From contig OX637337.1 of NCBI GenBank assembly GCA_951799405.1, forward strand, positions 13,576,347 to 13,640,346: 64,000 bases of DNA, given 5' to 3'. A program made the position numbers and the translations under genes. This DNA is from Agapetus fuscipes. Its lineage: Eukaryota > Arthropoda > Insecta > Trichoptera > Glossosomatidae. Positions 32,101 to 42,415 of the stretch are shown here, one piece after another (within the stretch, counting starts at the first letter, position 1; the number at the start of each line of letters is the position of its first letter). The notes under the pieces were generated by a model, which had not been told where the DNA came from, did no database searches, and saw nothing but the letters and a program-made list of their open reading frames with translations.

Positions 32101-35100
32101 GTGATCAGCTTCATACAAACCTGTAAATCAAGGAAAAAAAAATCTAATTGGCAAAGATGTAAAGTTTTTAAAAAAAAATAGATTTGTAAACAGGAATGTA
32201 ATTCACCAATCTATTCTGCCTGGCCAGAAACAGGTATTAATATCATCAATTAATAATTAATTATTGTTTATTTGAATTAATTATTAATTCATAATTACCC
32301 AATTACATATGTTGAACCAGGGTCAAAGTTATGGTCAAATGACTTAGGCGGGGATCGAACCAACATTATTCTATTCCAAATACGCTAGAAAGAGAAGCCC
32401 ACTTGCTCCCCTCGGCCATAACACCGACTAATGATGATAAAGATGATAATTAAGGCTTAAATTTAATGCATTATCAAAAGCAGACACGTGTAAGTTCGCG
32501 CTTACACACGCTGCATGTGTATGTACAAAATATACCAAAACCTTGCAACGTCTGCCCTCCATGAAATCCTGAAACTCCCTGAAATTGGGGTGGCATTGGC
32601 AAAAGTAAACCAATTTTGCAATACTTGATGTTATAATTATTATTGAGTATTGTTATTGTTACACGAGTTACTATTTCCTGTGACAATGCTATCGTGACAC
32701 ACAATCATTACGTGGTACGTTTACGTAGTTTCCATGCAAATTCAATATTTCTAAATGCAGATATGCATGCAAGACCAATACAAGGGCAAAACATCACCAC
32801 AATGCCGGAATAACTGCATTTCAAAATACATAGATAACAAAGGCGCATTCAGAAGAATGTTAACATACGGATTTATAAGTAGATGGGGAATGGGGTTGGT
32901 TAGTATAATATAACCAGGGACGTGAACAGCATTTCAAGGATGGGTAGGAAACAGTTTTCCATTTCTGAGGGATCAGATAATTAAGCGTATTTGCCACCCC
33001 GGTTTCAGGGAAAGGCAGCAGGATTTGCGAGGTTCATGTCAGGTTTGTTTGCTTTTGTAAGTGTATGCAGCATGTGTTAGTAAGTGTATGCAGCATGTGT
33101 TAGTAAGTGTATGCAGCATGTGTTAGTAAGTGTATGCAGCATGTGTTAGTAAGTGTATGCAGCATGTGTTAGTAAGTGTATGCAGCATGTGTTAGTAAGT
33201 GTATGCAGCATGTGTTAGTAAGTGTATGCAGCATGTGTTAGTAAGTGTATGCAGCATGTGTTAGTAAGTGTATGCAGCATGTGTTAGTAAGTGTATGCAG
33301 CATGTGTTAGTAAGTGTATGCAGCATGTGTTAGTAAGTGTATGCAGCATGTGTTAGTAAGTGTATGCAGCATGTGTTAGTAAGTGTATGCAGCATGTGTT
33401 AGTAAGTGTATGCAGCATGTGTTAGTAAGTGTATGCAGCATGTGTTAGTAAGTGTATGCAGCATGTGTTAGTAAGTGTATGCAGCATGTGTTAGAGCGAA
33501 CTTACATGCCTGCTGGCGAGCATGAAATATGAGCCTTCAATGTCAACATATCTTTGAAACTTAGATTATTATAGTAAAAAATTGTGCTGGCATGTATTGA
33601 AAAAATATTTACCTTTCTTGTAGTGTTGAGGTCTTTTAATATTTTTCATATCACTGAAAATATAATCTTCAATCTTTGTTTTAAAGGTAAGGGCGACAAC
33701 AATTTGCCTGTATTGAGATTTCACCACTGAATACCTATAGCGCAGTTAGCAGAATACTTGAGTGAAATTCTGGAGAGTTGTAACCAAAGACCGGTCAACA
33801 AAATATGTCCATCCAGTTTTACTGCAACTGGGTCTTGCGCTTCAGAATTGGCGCTTTTATAATGACGACAAAGCTTGGGAAGAGCTTTTAATGTCTGATT
33901 TACACAAAAACAGCAATAAAAAAAATCCAAATATTATTATCCCTTAATCGGTGCTTACTGAAATGCTGACATCCCTGAATCCTGATTCAGTGTCTACTGA
34001 AATGCTGACATCCCTGAATCCTGATTCAGTGTCTACTGAAATGCTGACATCCCTGAATCCTGATTCAGTGTCTACTGAAATGCTGACATCCCTGAATCCT
34101 GATTCAGTGTCTACTGAAATGCTGACATCCCTGAATCCTGATTCAGTGTCTACTGAAATGCTGACATCCCTGAATCCTGATTCAGTGTCTACTGAAATGC
34201 TGACATCCCTGAATCCTGATTCAGTGTCTACTGAAATGCTGACATCCCTGAATCCTGATTCAGTGTCTACTAAAATTGTGGCATCCCTGATTCAGTATCT
34301 AGTGAAAAATCTTTCAGTGGTTGAAATTTTTGATGGAACTCCTAAAATGGTGACACCTCTTTAAGGATATTAACGGTGCACTAAAATATACGATATCCGG
34401 TGGAGGGATTCAAAGTGTTTATCTATAATCTATACAATAAGTTGCAGAGATATATTAACATTTAAGAGTCGAAATTAAATGCATGCAAGGGTTAAAACAA
34501 TTACTGAAGGTTGTAAAATAAGGAAAGAACACAAAAAAAAGTAAGAAAGCATAGCCTTACTTCATATTTGAAAAGAATGTTATTGGTCCAGCAGTCTCCA
34601 TGACAGAAGCAAGAATACGGAGCCACAGTGAGGTCATCAGTGGAGGACTTGATGGCCTCATAAGCCCTGTCCCGGAAAGCCAGAAGCCTGTTTCTGGCTT
34701 CCTCATCATCTAAGGTTTCTGCAGCTCGCTCCACGCACAGGCGGGTGAAGTTATCATACATATCCACGAACTCAGCCTGCTTATACAGGTTACCGCACAT
34801 CTCGTCAAACAGCGCTTCATCGTAGAACTTTAAAGCCATAGAGGATGCGTGAAGCAAAGACAGATTCTTCAACACCAATTTGACATGCTCAAAATCCAGA
34901 GTTCCAGCTTTCCTATCCGCCATCTGAAAGCCTTGCACATTTGCATCTTCCATCACGAAGGCTTCGTGTAAATAGGTCAAATCCCCCTTGTAGAACTTCA
35001 CATTCTTGCACATATCCTCTTCACTGAAGTTGTATTTCTTCTGCATCTTCAGCAGAGCGGGTAGGATAGTATCGTAATAGTAAACTTCTCGCTTGTACAG

Positions 35101-35406
35101 AACTTCCACTGGCATTTTTCCTCGGGGTAAGTTTTCTAGGATGCATTTCATGATGAGGTTCAACGTGACATCTTGTCCTTTTTCGTTTGTCCCCTGTATG
35201 TTAAGACGGTGAATGACTCCCATATAATTGTCACCTTTTTGTGATCCACTTGTAATCTTGCAAACGTAATTAATTATCTTGTTTTCTCGTATGACATCTT
35301 TTACCAGCTTCTTGTTGTGTTCATTTGACAGATCTATGCAGTCTTCGCAGACGTTGTCATTGCTTCCCATCTTCCCTGTATCTCTTCCAAGTTTTGGCGA
35401 GGACAA
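29146..35406 (-). CDS. EcKL gene C, ecdysteroid kinase-like, two exons
   Basis: Predicted kinase of 428 residues if the first ATG is used; exon 1 35406-34561 (282 codons), exon 2 29586-29146 (146 codons plus stop). Donor gaa|gtaagg, acceptor ttttcag|aat, phase 0. A second in-frame Met at residue 13 could also start the protein, which would bring it closer to the usual length. Visible: GSQKGDNYMGVIHR at 54-67, lysine in LIMKC (K87), FVMEDANVQGFQM, catalytic HGDCWTNN at 269-276, then NGEPVDLRLLDWQ with D293. Two cysteines (C20, C23) in the N-terminal extension are not seen in the paralogues. The 5-kb intron holds three separate minisatellites and many SINE copies. Substrate unknown; catalytic residues are intact. 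Confidence 0.88.
30814..30970. repeat. 41-bp minisatellite, about four copies
   Basis: Unit tgtactgtgcagtatgcata followed by gcatgcctacatctgagtcta. Copies are almost identical; in the intron of gene C. Confidence 0.85.
31035..31092 (+). other. CCGAAGA..GAAACG stem-loop motif
   Basis: cccgaagac, stem gttagc/gctaac around tacgtc, then gaaacgtc. Same layout as motifs at 14514, 37655, 49250, 52490 and 57500. Confidence 0.5.
31603..31836 (-). repeat. Family C repeat, diverged
   Basis: taatctaagttggaaagata to aagtcaaggaaa. Confidence 0.65.
31861..32135 (-). repeat. Family C repeat
   Basis: Tail side (tctatgatctatgataatc) to 5' end side (acaaacctgtaaatcaagga). Confidence 0.65.
32165..32430 (-). 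repeat. Family N tRNA-like SINE
   Basis: Minus-strand head ggtgttatggccgaggggag and B box ttggttcgatccccgcc; the AT-rich body matches 17960-18205. Confidence 0.65.
32440..32610 (-). repeat. Family C fragment
   Basis: gcagacacgtgtaagttcgc, cacgctgcatgtgtatgtac and tggcattggcaaaagtaaac. Confidence 0.6.
32985..33570 (+). repeat. Family C copy with an internal 23-bp minisatellite (19 copies)
   Basis: C sequence (ggtttcagggaaaggcagca) runs into 33058-33494, which is exactly 19 copies of taagtgtatgcagcatgtg plus ttag with no visible variation. It then resumes as 'agcgaacttacatgcctgc' to 'acatatctttgaaacttag'. The unit corresponds to the single 'gcatgtgttagcgcgaa' area of ordinary C copies. Confidence 0.88.
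33780..33925 (+). repeat. SINE-B 3' fragment
   Basis: aaccaaagaccggtcaacaa, actgcaactgggtcttgcgc and atttacacaaaaacagc. Confidence 0.6.
33957..34275. repeat. 39-bp minisatellite, eight copies, open reading frame
   Basis: Unit actgaaatgctgacatccct plus gaatcctgattcagtgtct. Because 39 is divisible by 3 and the unit has no stop in one frame, a 137-codon ORF results. It lies inside the intron of gene C; I do not call it a gene. Confidence 0.9.
34415..34490 (-). repeat. Family C fragment next to gene C exon 1
   Basis: tctataatctatacaataag then agatatattaacatttaaga; tail end only. Confidence 0.5.
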
Positions 35407-35799
35407 TCTTGATTATATGGTGTGAACACCGCGCGTACAGAGACAGTACTGATTTTTCTAGCTGCTCGGAACAACTTAAGTGCTCATCGGGTACATAGTG
35501 TCAGTACAAAATTATGTACGTAGATCATCAAAATTAAACGAATACTTTACGTATGATCCCCACATGAGCATGAGAAATATAAATTATCATGAGATAAAAG
35601 CAAGTAAATAGGTCTCTGAATAAATCACTCCTAACACTTTTGCTCGCCTAAATACACAAAAACAAAGAGAGTTCTTGTCATTGGAAGGTATGCAATTTGG
35701 TCTTATAAAACAAAGTGTATCCTTATGGTTAACACCGGTTTATAAAACTTTGGATAAAATGTCTAGGCACTTAATCCGGTTTTGTGAACCCTTATTATT

Positions 35800-36175
35800 C
35801 TTTTTAGACCGCTCAAAGGGTGTTTTTTGAGGTATCTGGACATAGTAGTGGGCCTTCATCCTCCTCTTCAAGTCTTCAAAAATCCTTGACCCTAGGAGCT
35901 AGGACGTCTGGTGTTAGCCGATTCCAGGTACTAGGACCGGCTACTGCAAATGCACGGTCTCCAGAGACTTGACGGTTGACCTACAAGAAATCTGATCCAT
36001 TTTCCACCGTTCGAAGTGTGTGGCCCCTTTTGGTGAGCACCTTTGGGACAATCAGTTCTTGTATGTAGACTTAAGCTTTGTCATGAAGAGCCTTGTAAAT
36101 CATGAGACTCAGCTTGAAATTAATACACTCTAAATTTTGTGAGCCAGTGAACCTTATTTAAGAGTGTAGGTAGGT
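35800..36175 (-). pseudogene. CR1/L2-type LINE 3' fragment
   Basis: Minus strand gives KLSLMIYKALHDKA, then VSGDRAFAVAGPSTWNRL after an in-frame stop. This mirrors the C-terminal RT-tail 'GDRAFSSAGPSCWNSLPLEL' of the LINE at 38346-40142. Degraded by stops. Confidence 0.6.
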
Positions 36176-36439
36176 ACCTATATGACATTATTTGTGTAAG
36201 CCATTATTATCAGTTGCGCGCCTGCTTTATGACCAACTGCAGCCTACTTAACCCATAATATAATACATATATGCGTTGTGCGAGAAATTCCAGACGGCAG
36301 TGTCTACCAGATCAACCACTAAAAAAATGGAATAACAGCTGATCTTCTTCATCACACGAGGGGAGTCCCGAACAAACAGGTCAATAGATCTACAATAAGA
36401 AGAAAAAACAGCTGGACTGCATAGATTCCATCACAGTAA

Positions 36440-36505
36440 TAATAATAATAATTGGCTAATTTTTATATAGCGCCGTGGCACTAGCCACCCCAATCCATTT
36501 TGGAT
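36440..36505 (-). repeat. LINE 3' tail with (AAT)n
   Basis: aataataataataattggct followed by tatagcgccgtggcactagc is the complement of the 3' UTR end at about 40150-40215. Confidence 0.7.
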
Positions 36506-37263
36506 GTCACAAACACATAACCAGCGAATACTTCCTACAAACAAACTACAAACTACTACAAAATTATTTTAATAATGACCTTGTGCTTTACTAGTTTTTT
36601 TAACATTGTATGTTTTAATCTTAGGATTGGTTTGCAGTTCCTTGCTCATGTTCCATGTCTATCCATATTTTTCACCGTTTCTTCCTATCCACGGCAATCC
36701 TTCAAGCTGACACCACCTGGAGATCCAAACGGGGGACCATTTTACCTCCTTCGCCTTGAGATTGACTTATTTTTCTGGTTCCATTGAGGTTGGTTCATGA
36801 AATGCCTCTTGGTCCTTCAATGTGGTGATTAACCGGTCCATTCCACACCCTACGTCATTGACCAAAAAGGTCCTTCCACCTTTAGAGATACCTAACCGTT
36901 ACTTCTCCAGGACAAGAGGGTGTCCCACCCAACATTCAAAATGTCTGGTGAGACATGAGAAAACGGAAATAAAAAACAAATCTGACGCAATACTTTATGT
37001 TCATACGTTTAAGAACATAAACAAATAAAAACATTACAATAATAACAGCATTGCTTATATTTTTTGTCAGTTAAAAAACTTTGAAGAAAAGTTGGATAGG
37101 TACCTATACGAACGTGACTCAGCCTTACATCCAATTAACGACAATTTAAACGTGAAAATCTTGATGAAATTCCTGCAGAGAAGCCGTCAAGTCAATAAAA
37201 CATTAATATAGCGCAGTACCCCAACAATAACTGTGTAGGTATCACTACTGACAGACTACAGCA

Positions 37264-37917
37264 CAGTAGAACCTCGATTATCTGAGCTCCTAGGACTGAG
37301 CCGACCTACAATAATCAATACATTCATAAATTACGTTTTACGTAAGTAGGTATAAACATGTTTTTTTTACATCCGCAATAAAGATTAACAGTATACAGAG
37401 CAATCTAAGAGCAAAAAAATATGATGTTTTTATCTGAGACGCAATCAAGGCGCGGGATTTTTTGTAATCATTTCTTCATTAGGAAAAGTAATTCAACGCT
37501 GTGGTGAAGCGGATAAGGTTGCGCTCGAATTAGCAACACAGGTCATCGAGTTATTATTAGAATTATTTTAAACTTCATAGAATTTAAAAAAATCTAATAA
37601 AACACTGTTATATTTTCACATTTATATTAATTTCATTTTAATTAATAATTACTAACGTTTTCGATCATGTCAATCATCTTCAGGTAACAAAATAAAACTA
37701 AAATAATAATAATAAAATTTAACACCTTGAACTCCTGCCACCTTTCCCTGAAACCGTGGTGGCCTTAGCAGAAGTGAGCCTAGTTTTTACAGCGTGGGGT
37801 CAGCCTATGCCCTAGTACCAACTTATGGGGCTTAGTATTACCTAGTCAAGGAACAAATGTAATCTCATTTAATCGCGACCTTGGATAAAGCGGACTCGGA
37901 TAATCGAGTTTCTACTA
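37264..37917. mobile_element. pogo/Tigger-like MITE candidate
   Basis: cagtagaacctcgattatct at the left and ctcggataatcgagtttcta at the right make a TIR of about 23 bp with a few mismatches, in the style of pogo/Tigger ends. No clear TA flank at the left. It encloses a CTGAAGATGA..GAAAAC hairpin (about 37655-37690, minus) and a C fragment (37725-37855). Confidence 0.45.
37725..37855 (-). repeat. Family C fragment
   Basis: ttgaactcctgccacctttc, ctgaaaccgtggtgg and tcaaggaac. Confidence 0.55.
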
Positions 37918-38276
37918 TACCTACTTCCTTATCGTAAGCAACACTCAAATAATTATGTGCTCTATTCGGTTTGAACATGGGCACAAAAATACGATGACGT
38001 ATTTGTATTGAAATATTGGTTTAAATTTTCGACAGCAGCTATACGATTCTGAGATCCCGGTAGCAGTATGGTATGTTCAGTAACAGCGATTCTGCATCCG
38101 CAGGCTATTTTGTATAGCTCACTCCTTACCGAGGGGATATCTACAGTTCCTGTAGTAAATCTCATCACATTATAGAATTTCTCATTTCCCTCCTAAGCTC
38201 CTCATATCCAAACAGTTTCGGCCTTATTCATCAGATTGGTTAAACCAAAAATCAGGCTTATCGCCGATCTTCGTTA

Positions 38277-40327
38277 GCCCCTTTTCACACGGTCCGGGTT
38301 TCGGTCTGGATCCGATCGCAAAGGTCGTCCTACTGGACCAGAAAAATGGAGACCGAAGCCAAGAACCCCAGGGCGCTGTGGAAGTCGATGAGCTTTGTCC
38401 TGGGAAAAAGTTCTACTCAGCATCCGGAGCTTCCTGCAAGTGAATTCTCTCGTCACTTTTCAGAGAAGTTACGAAGAATAAGAGAATCCAGTGCAGCGAC
38501 CATTTTTAATCCCCCAGAGTCAAACAATTGTTGCAATGTTATTTTTTCATTTAAGCCTGTCTTGTTGAATGATGTTGTTAAGCTTGTACTCACATGTCCA
38601 AACAAGCAATGTAAACTAGATCCAATTCCAACATGGCTGGTCAAAAGATGCTTAAGTGAGGTGGCACCTATTCTGTCAGCATTGGTCAACAAGTCTCTCA
38701 CTACAGAGTGTATTTTTCCCACGGAACTTAAAAAATCAATTGTTACACCAATTCTCAAAAAATCAAGCCTTCCAGCTGATTCTGTGGAAAATTATAGACC
38801 TGTGTCGTCCGTTCCTTTTATATCGAAAATTATTGAGAAGGCCGTTGTTTGGCAACTCACTCAGCACATGGAGCGAGGCGGATATCTGTCTAAGTTTCAG
38901 TCAGCATATAGAAAAGCTCATTCCACTGAGACTGCCTTACTTCGCATTGTGAATGATGTGATAGCTGCGGTTGGGGACGGTGCTCTTGCCATGGTGGCAG
39001 TACTTGACATGAGCGCTGCCTTCGACACTGTTGATCACAGTATACTCATCACTAAGCTTGATAGGTTGTACGGAGTCCGAGGAGGAGTATCTAAATTGCT
39101 ATCTTCATATCTGAAAGGCAGATGTCAGACTGTGGATGTTGATGGTGAGTCATCAGGTATGCCCATGGACTGTGGTGTGCCTCAGGGATCTGTGCTCGGG
39201 CCTTTACTTTTTACCCTGTACACAAATGATCTTGAGAGCACTGTACTGATGAACGGCACCAGCTACTATTCTTATGCTGATGATATTCTACTTTGTCGTT
39301 TCTGTCAGCCATCTATGACAGATGCCTGTAGTCTTGAGATGGTCCGGTGCATTGAAGTGGTGGCTGAGTGGATGGCAAGGTGTCGCCTTAGAATGAATCC
39401 AGACAAGACAGAATTCATCTGGATGTCGTCTCCTGGTAGGAAACACTTGCTTGGCTCTTCACCAATTAAAGTAATGGGCCTGGATGTATATCCATCTAGC
39501 TCAATTAAGTTTCTTGGGGTCCATCTTGACAACACTCTCTCCATGAGTACGCAAATAAGCTCGACTGTGAGCTCCTGTTTTTTTCACCTGAGGCAGTTGA
39601 GATGGGTCAGAAACTGTTTGACATCCGAAGCTGCTAAGATTCTCATTGCGTCCTTTGTTGTGTCGAGACTGGATTATTGCAATGGTCTGTTCTGGGGTCT
39701 TCCAAGGTTTCAGCAGTCTAGACTGCAGTCCGTCTTTAATGCTGCAGCCAAATTACTTTTAGGAGGACGAAAAACTGACCATGTCTCTCCTCTGTTGCGG
39801 CGCCTTCATTGGCTGCGAGTCCCAGAGAGGATTGAGTACAAAATATGTGTTTCTGTTTTTAATGCCCTCAGAGGAGTTGCCCCATCGTACTTGTGTGAAT
39901 TGTGCAGAGTCGACCAGATAGGTGGAAAACGATGCACTCTTCGTTCTGCACAGAGTGACGCCGTAAACAGGCTTCAACTGCCTCTTCGACGGAACAGAAC
40001 TGGTTTCGGAGACAGGGCTTTTAGTTCGGCTGGTCCATCCTGCTGGAATAGTCTACCTCTGGAGTTGAGAACAGAGACCAGTGTTGGCAGTTTCAGGAAG
40101 TTGCTTAAGACACATTTGTTTAACAGAAGCTTCAACACATAAAAGCGCCCTTGGGGTGGCTAGTGCCACTAAACGGCGCTGTATACAAATTGTCCAATTA
40201 TTATTATTATTATTAAATGGATGGAATCGACGGACAAACCACTCCGCGTCATGTGAAAGCTAGCGTACATCCCCACACACTACGCGACCTCCGATCCGGC
40301 ACCGAGTAGGACCGTGTGAAAAGGCGC
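38277..40327. mobile_element. PIF/Harbinger-like MITE interrupted by a LINE
   Basis: Left end gccccttttcacacggtcc and right end ggaccgtgtgaaaaggcgc are inverted, with further partial complementarity inward (ggatccgatcgc, gatccggcacc). TTA flanks both sides (38274-38276, 40328-40330), matching a 3-bp TWA duplication. Subtracting the LINE leaves about 180 bp of MITE. Confidence 0.6.
38346..40142 (+). CDS. Non-LTR retrotransposon reverse transcriptase (CR1/L2-like), 598 codons, 5' truncated
   Basis: Uninterrupted RT ORF with the domain order of CR1/L2-type LINEs: KCKLDPIPTWLVKR-like opening, LPADSVENYRPVSSVPFISK, SAYRKAHSTETALLR, AVLDMSAAFDTVDH, DCGVPQGSVLGPLLFTLYTNDL, the catalytic SYADDILL (YADD), then RMNPDKTEFIWM and the C-terminal GDRAFSSAGPSCWNSLPLEL. 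The apurinic endonuclease domain upstream is missing, so the copy cannot have retrotransposed itself onward. The 3' UTR ends in (ATT)n at about 40197-40217. The long open frame suggests a recent insertion. Host MITE ends are at 38277 and 40327. Confidence 0.88.
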   Translation: METEAKNPRALWKSMSFVLGKSSTQHPELPASEFSRHFSEKLRRIRESSAATIFNPPESNNCCNVIFSFKPVLLNDVVKLVLTCPNKQCKLDPIPTWLVKRCLSEVAPILSALVNKSLTTECIFPTELKKSIVTPILKKSSLPADSVENYRPVSSVPFISKIIEKAVVWQLTQHMERGGYLSKFQSAYRKAHSTETALLRIVNDVIAAVGDGALAMVAVLDMSAAFDTVDHSILITKLDRLYGVRGGVSKLLSSYLKGRCQTVDVDGESSGMPMDCGVPQGSVLGPLLFTLYTNDLESTVLMNGTSYYSYADDILLCRFCQPSMTDACSLEMVRCIEVVAEWMARCRLRMNPDKTEFIWMSSPGRKHLLGSSPIKVMGLDVYPSSSIKFLGVHLDNTLSMSTQISSTVSSCFFHLRQLRWVRNCLTSEAAKILIASFVVSRLDYCNGLFWGLPRFQQSRLQSVFNAAAKLLLGGRKTDHVSPLLRRLHWLRVPERIEYKICVSVFNALRGVAPSYLCELCRVDQIGGKRCTLRSAQSDAVNRLQLPLRRNRTGFGDRAFSSAGPSCWNSLPLELRTETSVGSFRKLLKTHLFNRSFNT

Positions 40328-40499
40328 TTAGAAATGTCAATAAAAGAAGAAGAACAAGAATTGCCAAGTCATCGTCATAAGCATTAATTAAAATAAAAGA
40401 TAATATTTTCTCCCAGATGTTTGTTAGGAATAATTCCTTGCAATTTACAAGTCACGCCATTCAAAACTTGACTATAATACAAGTACCTATTTACATACG

Positions 40500-40884
40500 C
40501 AGGCCCGGATTAAAACCACTGGGAGCCCTGGTGCGGGGAAAGTCAGGGGGGCCCACAACCTTCATAACTCCCCCTCCCCAATACCCGCCTCTCTCTTCAA
40601 CAATAAAAAAATATTTTCTTATTGCGAATAAAAAACATTACAAACGGCATTTTTTCTTGTAAAAAAGTATGTTGAAATATTTTTCGATACAACTTCATAC
40701 TATTCGCCATCGGCATCTTTGTTCCCAGAGGCCCCTTTTGATTTGACCCCATTTTGACCCCAAAAAATTAGAAGCAAATATCTTCTTTGTCTTATTACTA
40801 AAAAGTCTTTGGGGCCTCTTGGTTGTGAATGCCTTTAAAATCCTGGGCCCCCGAACAAATTTATGTCGAAAAAATATTTGTAGT
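40500..40884. mobile_element. hAT-like end region, incomplete
   Basis: Starts CAGGCCCGGATTAA, the same terminus as seen inverted at about 59449-59463. GC-rich gggccc-type runs follow (ggagccctggtgcgggg, ttggggcctcttgg, cctgggcccccg). A matching right end is not clear; the mariner begins at 40886. Confidence 0.4.
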
Positions 40885-40885
40885 A

Positions 40886-42174
40886 CGAGGCGGTTTGATA
40901 AGTCAGTGACTTTTTGAATTTCCCGCGCAGTTACTTCAAATGCAACAGTGCTGCCGTCAACTGTAATCTATCAGTGGGCAACATTCTAATTTTGATCAAG
41001 GTACGTCGTTCAGTTGGTGTTTGACAGCCGTTCAAAGCAGACAACCTTGTGATTTTCTACGAAAATGGAAAAAAGTGAATTTCGTGTGTTGATTAAACAT
41101 TATTTTTTACGTAAAAAAACTATCACTGAAACTAAGGAAAGACTTGATAAATACTACGGGGACTCAGCACCATCAATTTCAATGGTTAAGAAGTGGTTTA
41201 CGGAGTTCCGTTGTGGTCGTACCAGTACTAGTGACGCCGAACGTTCAGGTCGTCCAAAAGAAGTGATCACGCCGGAAATCGTCGATAAAATCCACGAAAT
41301 GATATTGGACGATCGGAGAATGAAAGTGCGTGAGTTGGCTGATGCTGTAAGTATCTCAACTGAACGTGTACATCATATTTTACACGAATATTTGGATATG
41401 AAAACTCCGCGAGATGGGTGCCGCGATTGCTCACACTCGACCATAAGCGCAATCGTGTGACCACTTCAAAAGAGTGTTTAGCGATGTTTAGCCGTGATCA
41501 GAACGAGTTTTTGCGCCGTTTTGTCACTGTGGACGAAACATGGATCCATCACAACACGCCAGAGACCAAGGAACAACTAAAGCAGTGGGTTGCTCGGGGT
41601 GAACGTGGACCAAAGAAGGCCAAACTGTGTCTGTCAGCCAACAAGGTCATGGCCACAGTTTTTTGGGATGCACGCGGTGTCATTCACATCGATTACCTCG
41701 AGAAAGGTAAAACGATCACCGGCGAATATTATTCAAACCTTTTGAACAGATTTGACGTTGATTTGAAGGAAAAACGGCCGCATTTGGCGAAGAAGAAAGT
41801 GCTGTTCCATCAAGACAATGCACGTGTGCACACATGTCTAGTCACAATGGCCAAAATTCACGAATTGGGCTACAAACTTCTACCTCATCCAGCATATTCT
41901 CCTGATATAGCCCCCCCCGACTATTTTCTTTTTCCAAACCTAAAGAAATGGCTGGGGGGTAAGAGATTTGAGTCGAATGAAGAAGTCATTACCGAAACAA
42001 ACGCCTATTTTGAGAGCCTGAGCAAACCTATTATTTGGAGGGAATAAAAAAATTAGAAAAACGCTGGACTAAATGTATCGAGCTAAAAGGTGATTATGTA
42101 GAAAAATAAAATGTTTATTTGCCGAAAAAAAATTGTTTTATTCAAAAAGTCACTGACTTATCAAACCGCCCTCG
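40886..42174 (+). mobile_element. mariner (irritans-like) transposon, 1.29 kb, TA flanks
   Basis: TIRs cgaggcggtttgataagtca at the left and tgacttatcaaaccgccctcg at the right (one G indel), with TA at 40884-40885 and 42175-42176. The transposase gene fills the interior. Size and ends are typical of a full-length mariner. Confidence 0.92.
41065..42109 (+). pseudogene. mariner transposase with two frameshifts
   Basis: The first part (41065 to about 41410) has the helix-turn-helix half: EFRVLIKHYFLRKKT and DAERSGRPKEV. The frame then shifts near 41410 and continues from 41418 with the catalytic part: VDETWIHH, KVMATVFWDARGVIHIDYLEKGKT, VLFHQDNARVH and HPAYSPDIAPPDYFLFPNLK (DD34D spacing). A second one-base shift near 42028 cuts off the last 26 or so codons, which are otherwise preserved up to a stop at 42107-42109. 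Catalytic residues are visible, so only the frameshifts disable it. Motifs are closest to the irritans group in my memory of the family. Confidence 0.88.
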
Positions 42175-42261
42175 TATATTTTTCTACTACGTCTCAGGGA
42201 CGCGGTTCTGTCGCACAGCTTGAACTGCCCTTAATGCAGGCCTGTACCAACGTCAGATTAA

Positions 42262-42415
42262 ATATGATTTATTTGATGAGCCCTGTTTTGTCTAGGTAAA
42301 TTACACCTCAAGAGCCCTACGCAAACTTGGTCGTCTATTTAATTTTTGTGTGCACCTCCAAAATTCAAGCCCAAAGTCCGAAGCGTTAACCACTAGACTA
42401 CGAACTTGTCACCTT
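42262..42415 (-). repeat. SINE-B with internal deletion
   Basis: gatgagccctgttttgtcta, cacctcaagagccctacgca, then directly the head region (gaagcgttaaccactagact); the central body is missing. Confidence 0.6.

Noticed and set aside
33058..33494. CRISPR-like array
   Set aside because: Direct repeats without spacers in a eukaryotic intron: a plain minisatellite.
33951..34364. 137-residue repetitive protein
   Set aside because: ORF is explained by a 39-bp tandem repeat in an intron; no conserved domain or start context.
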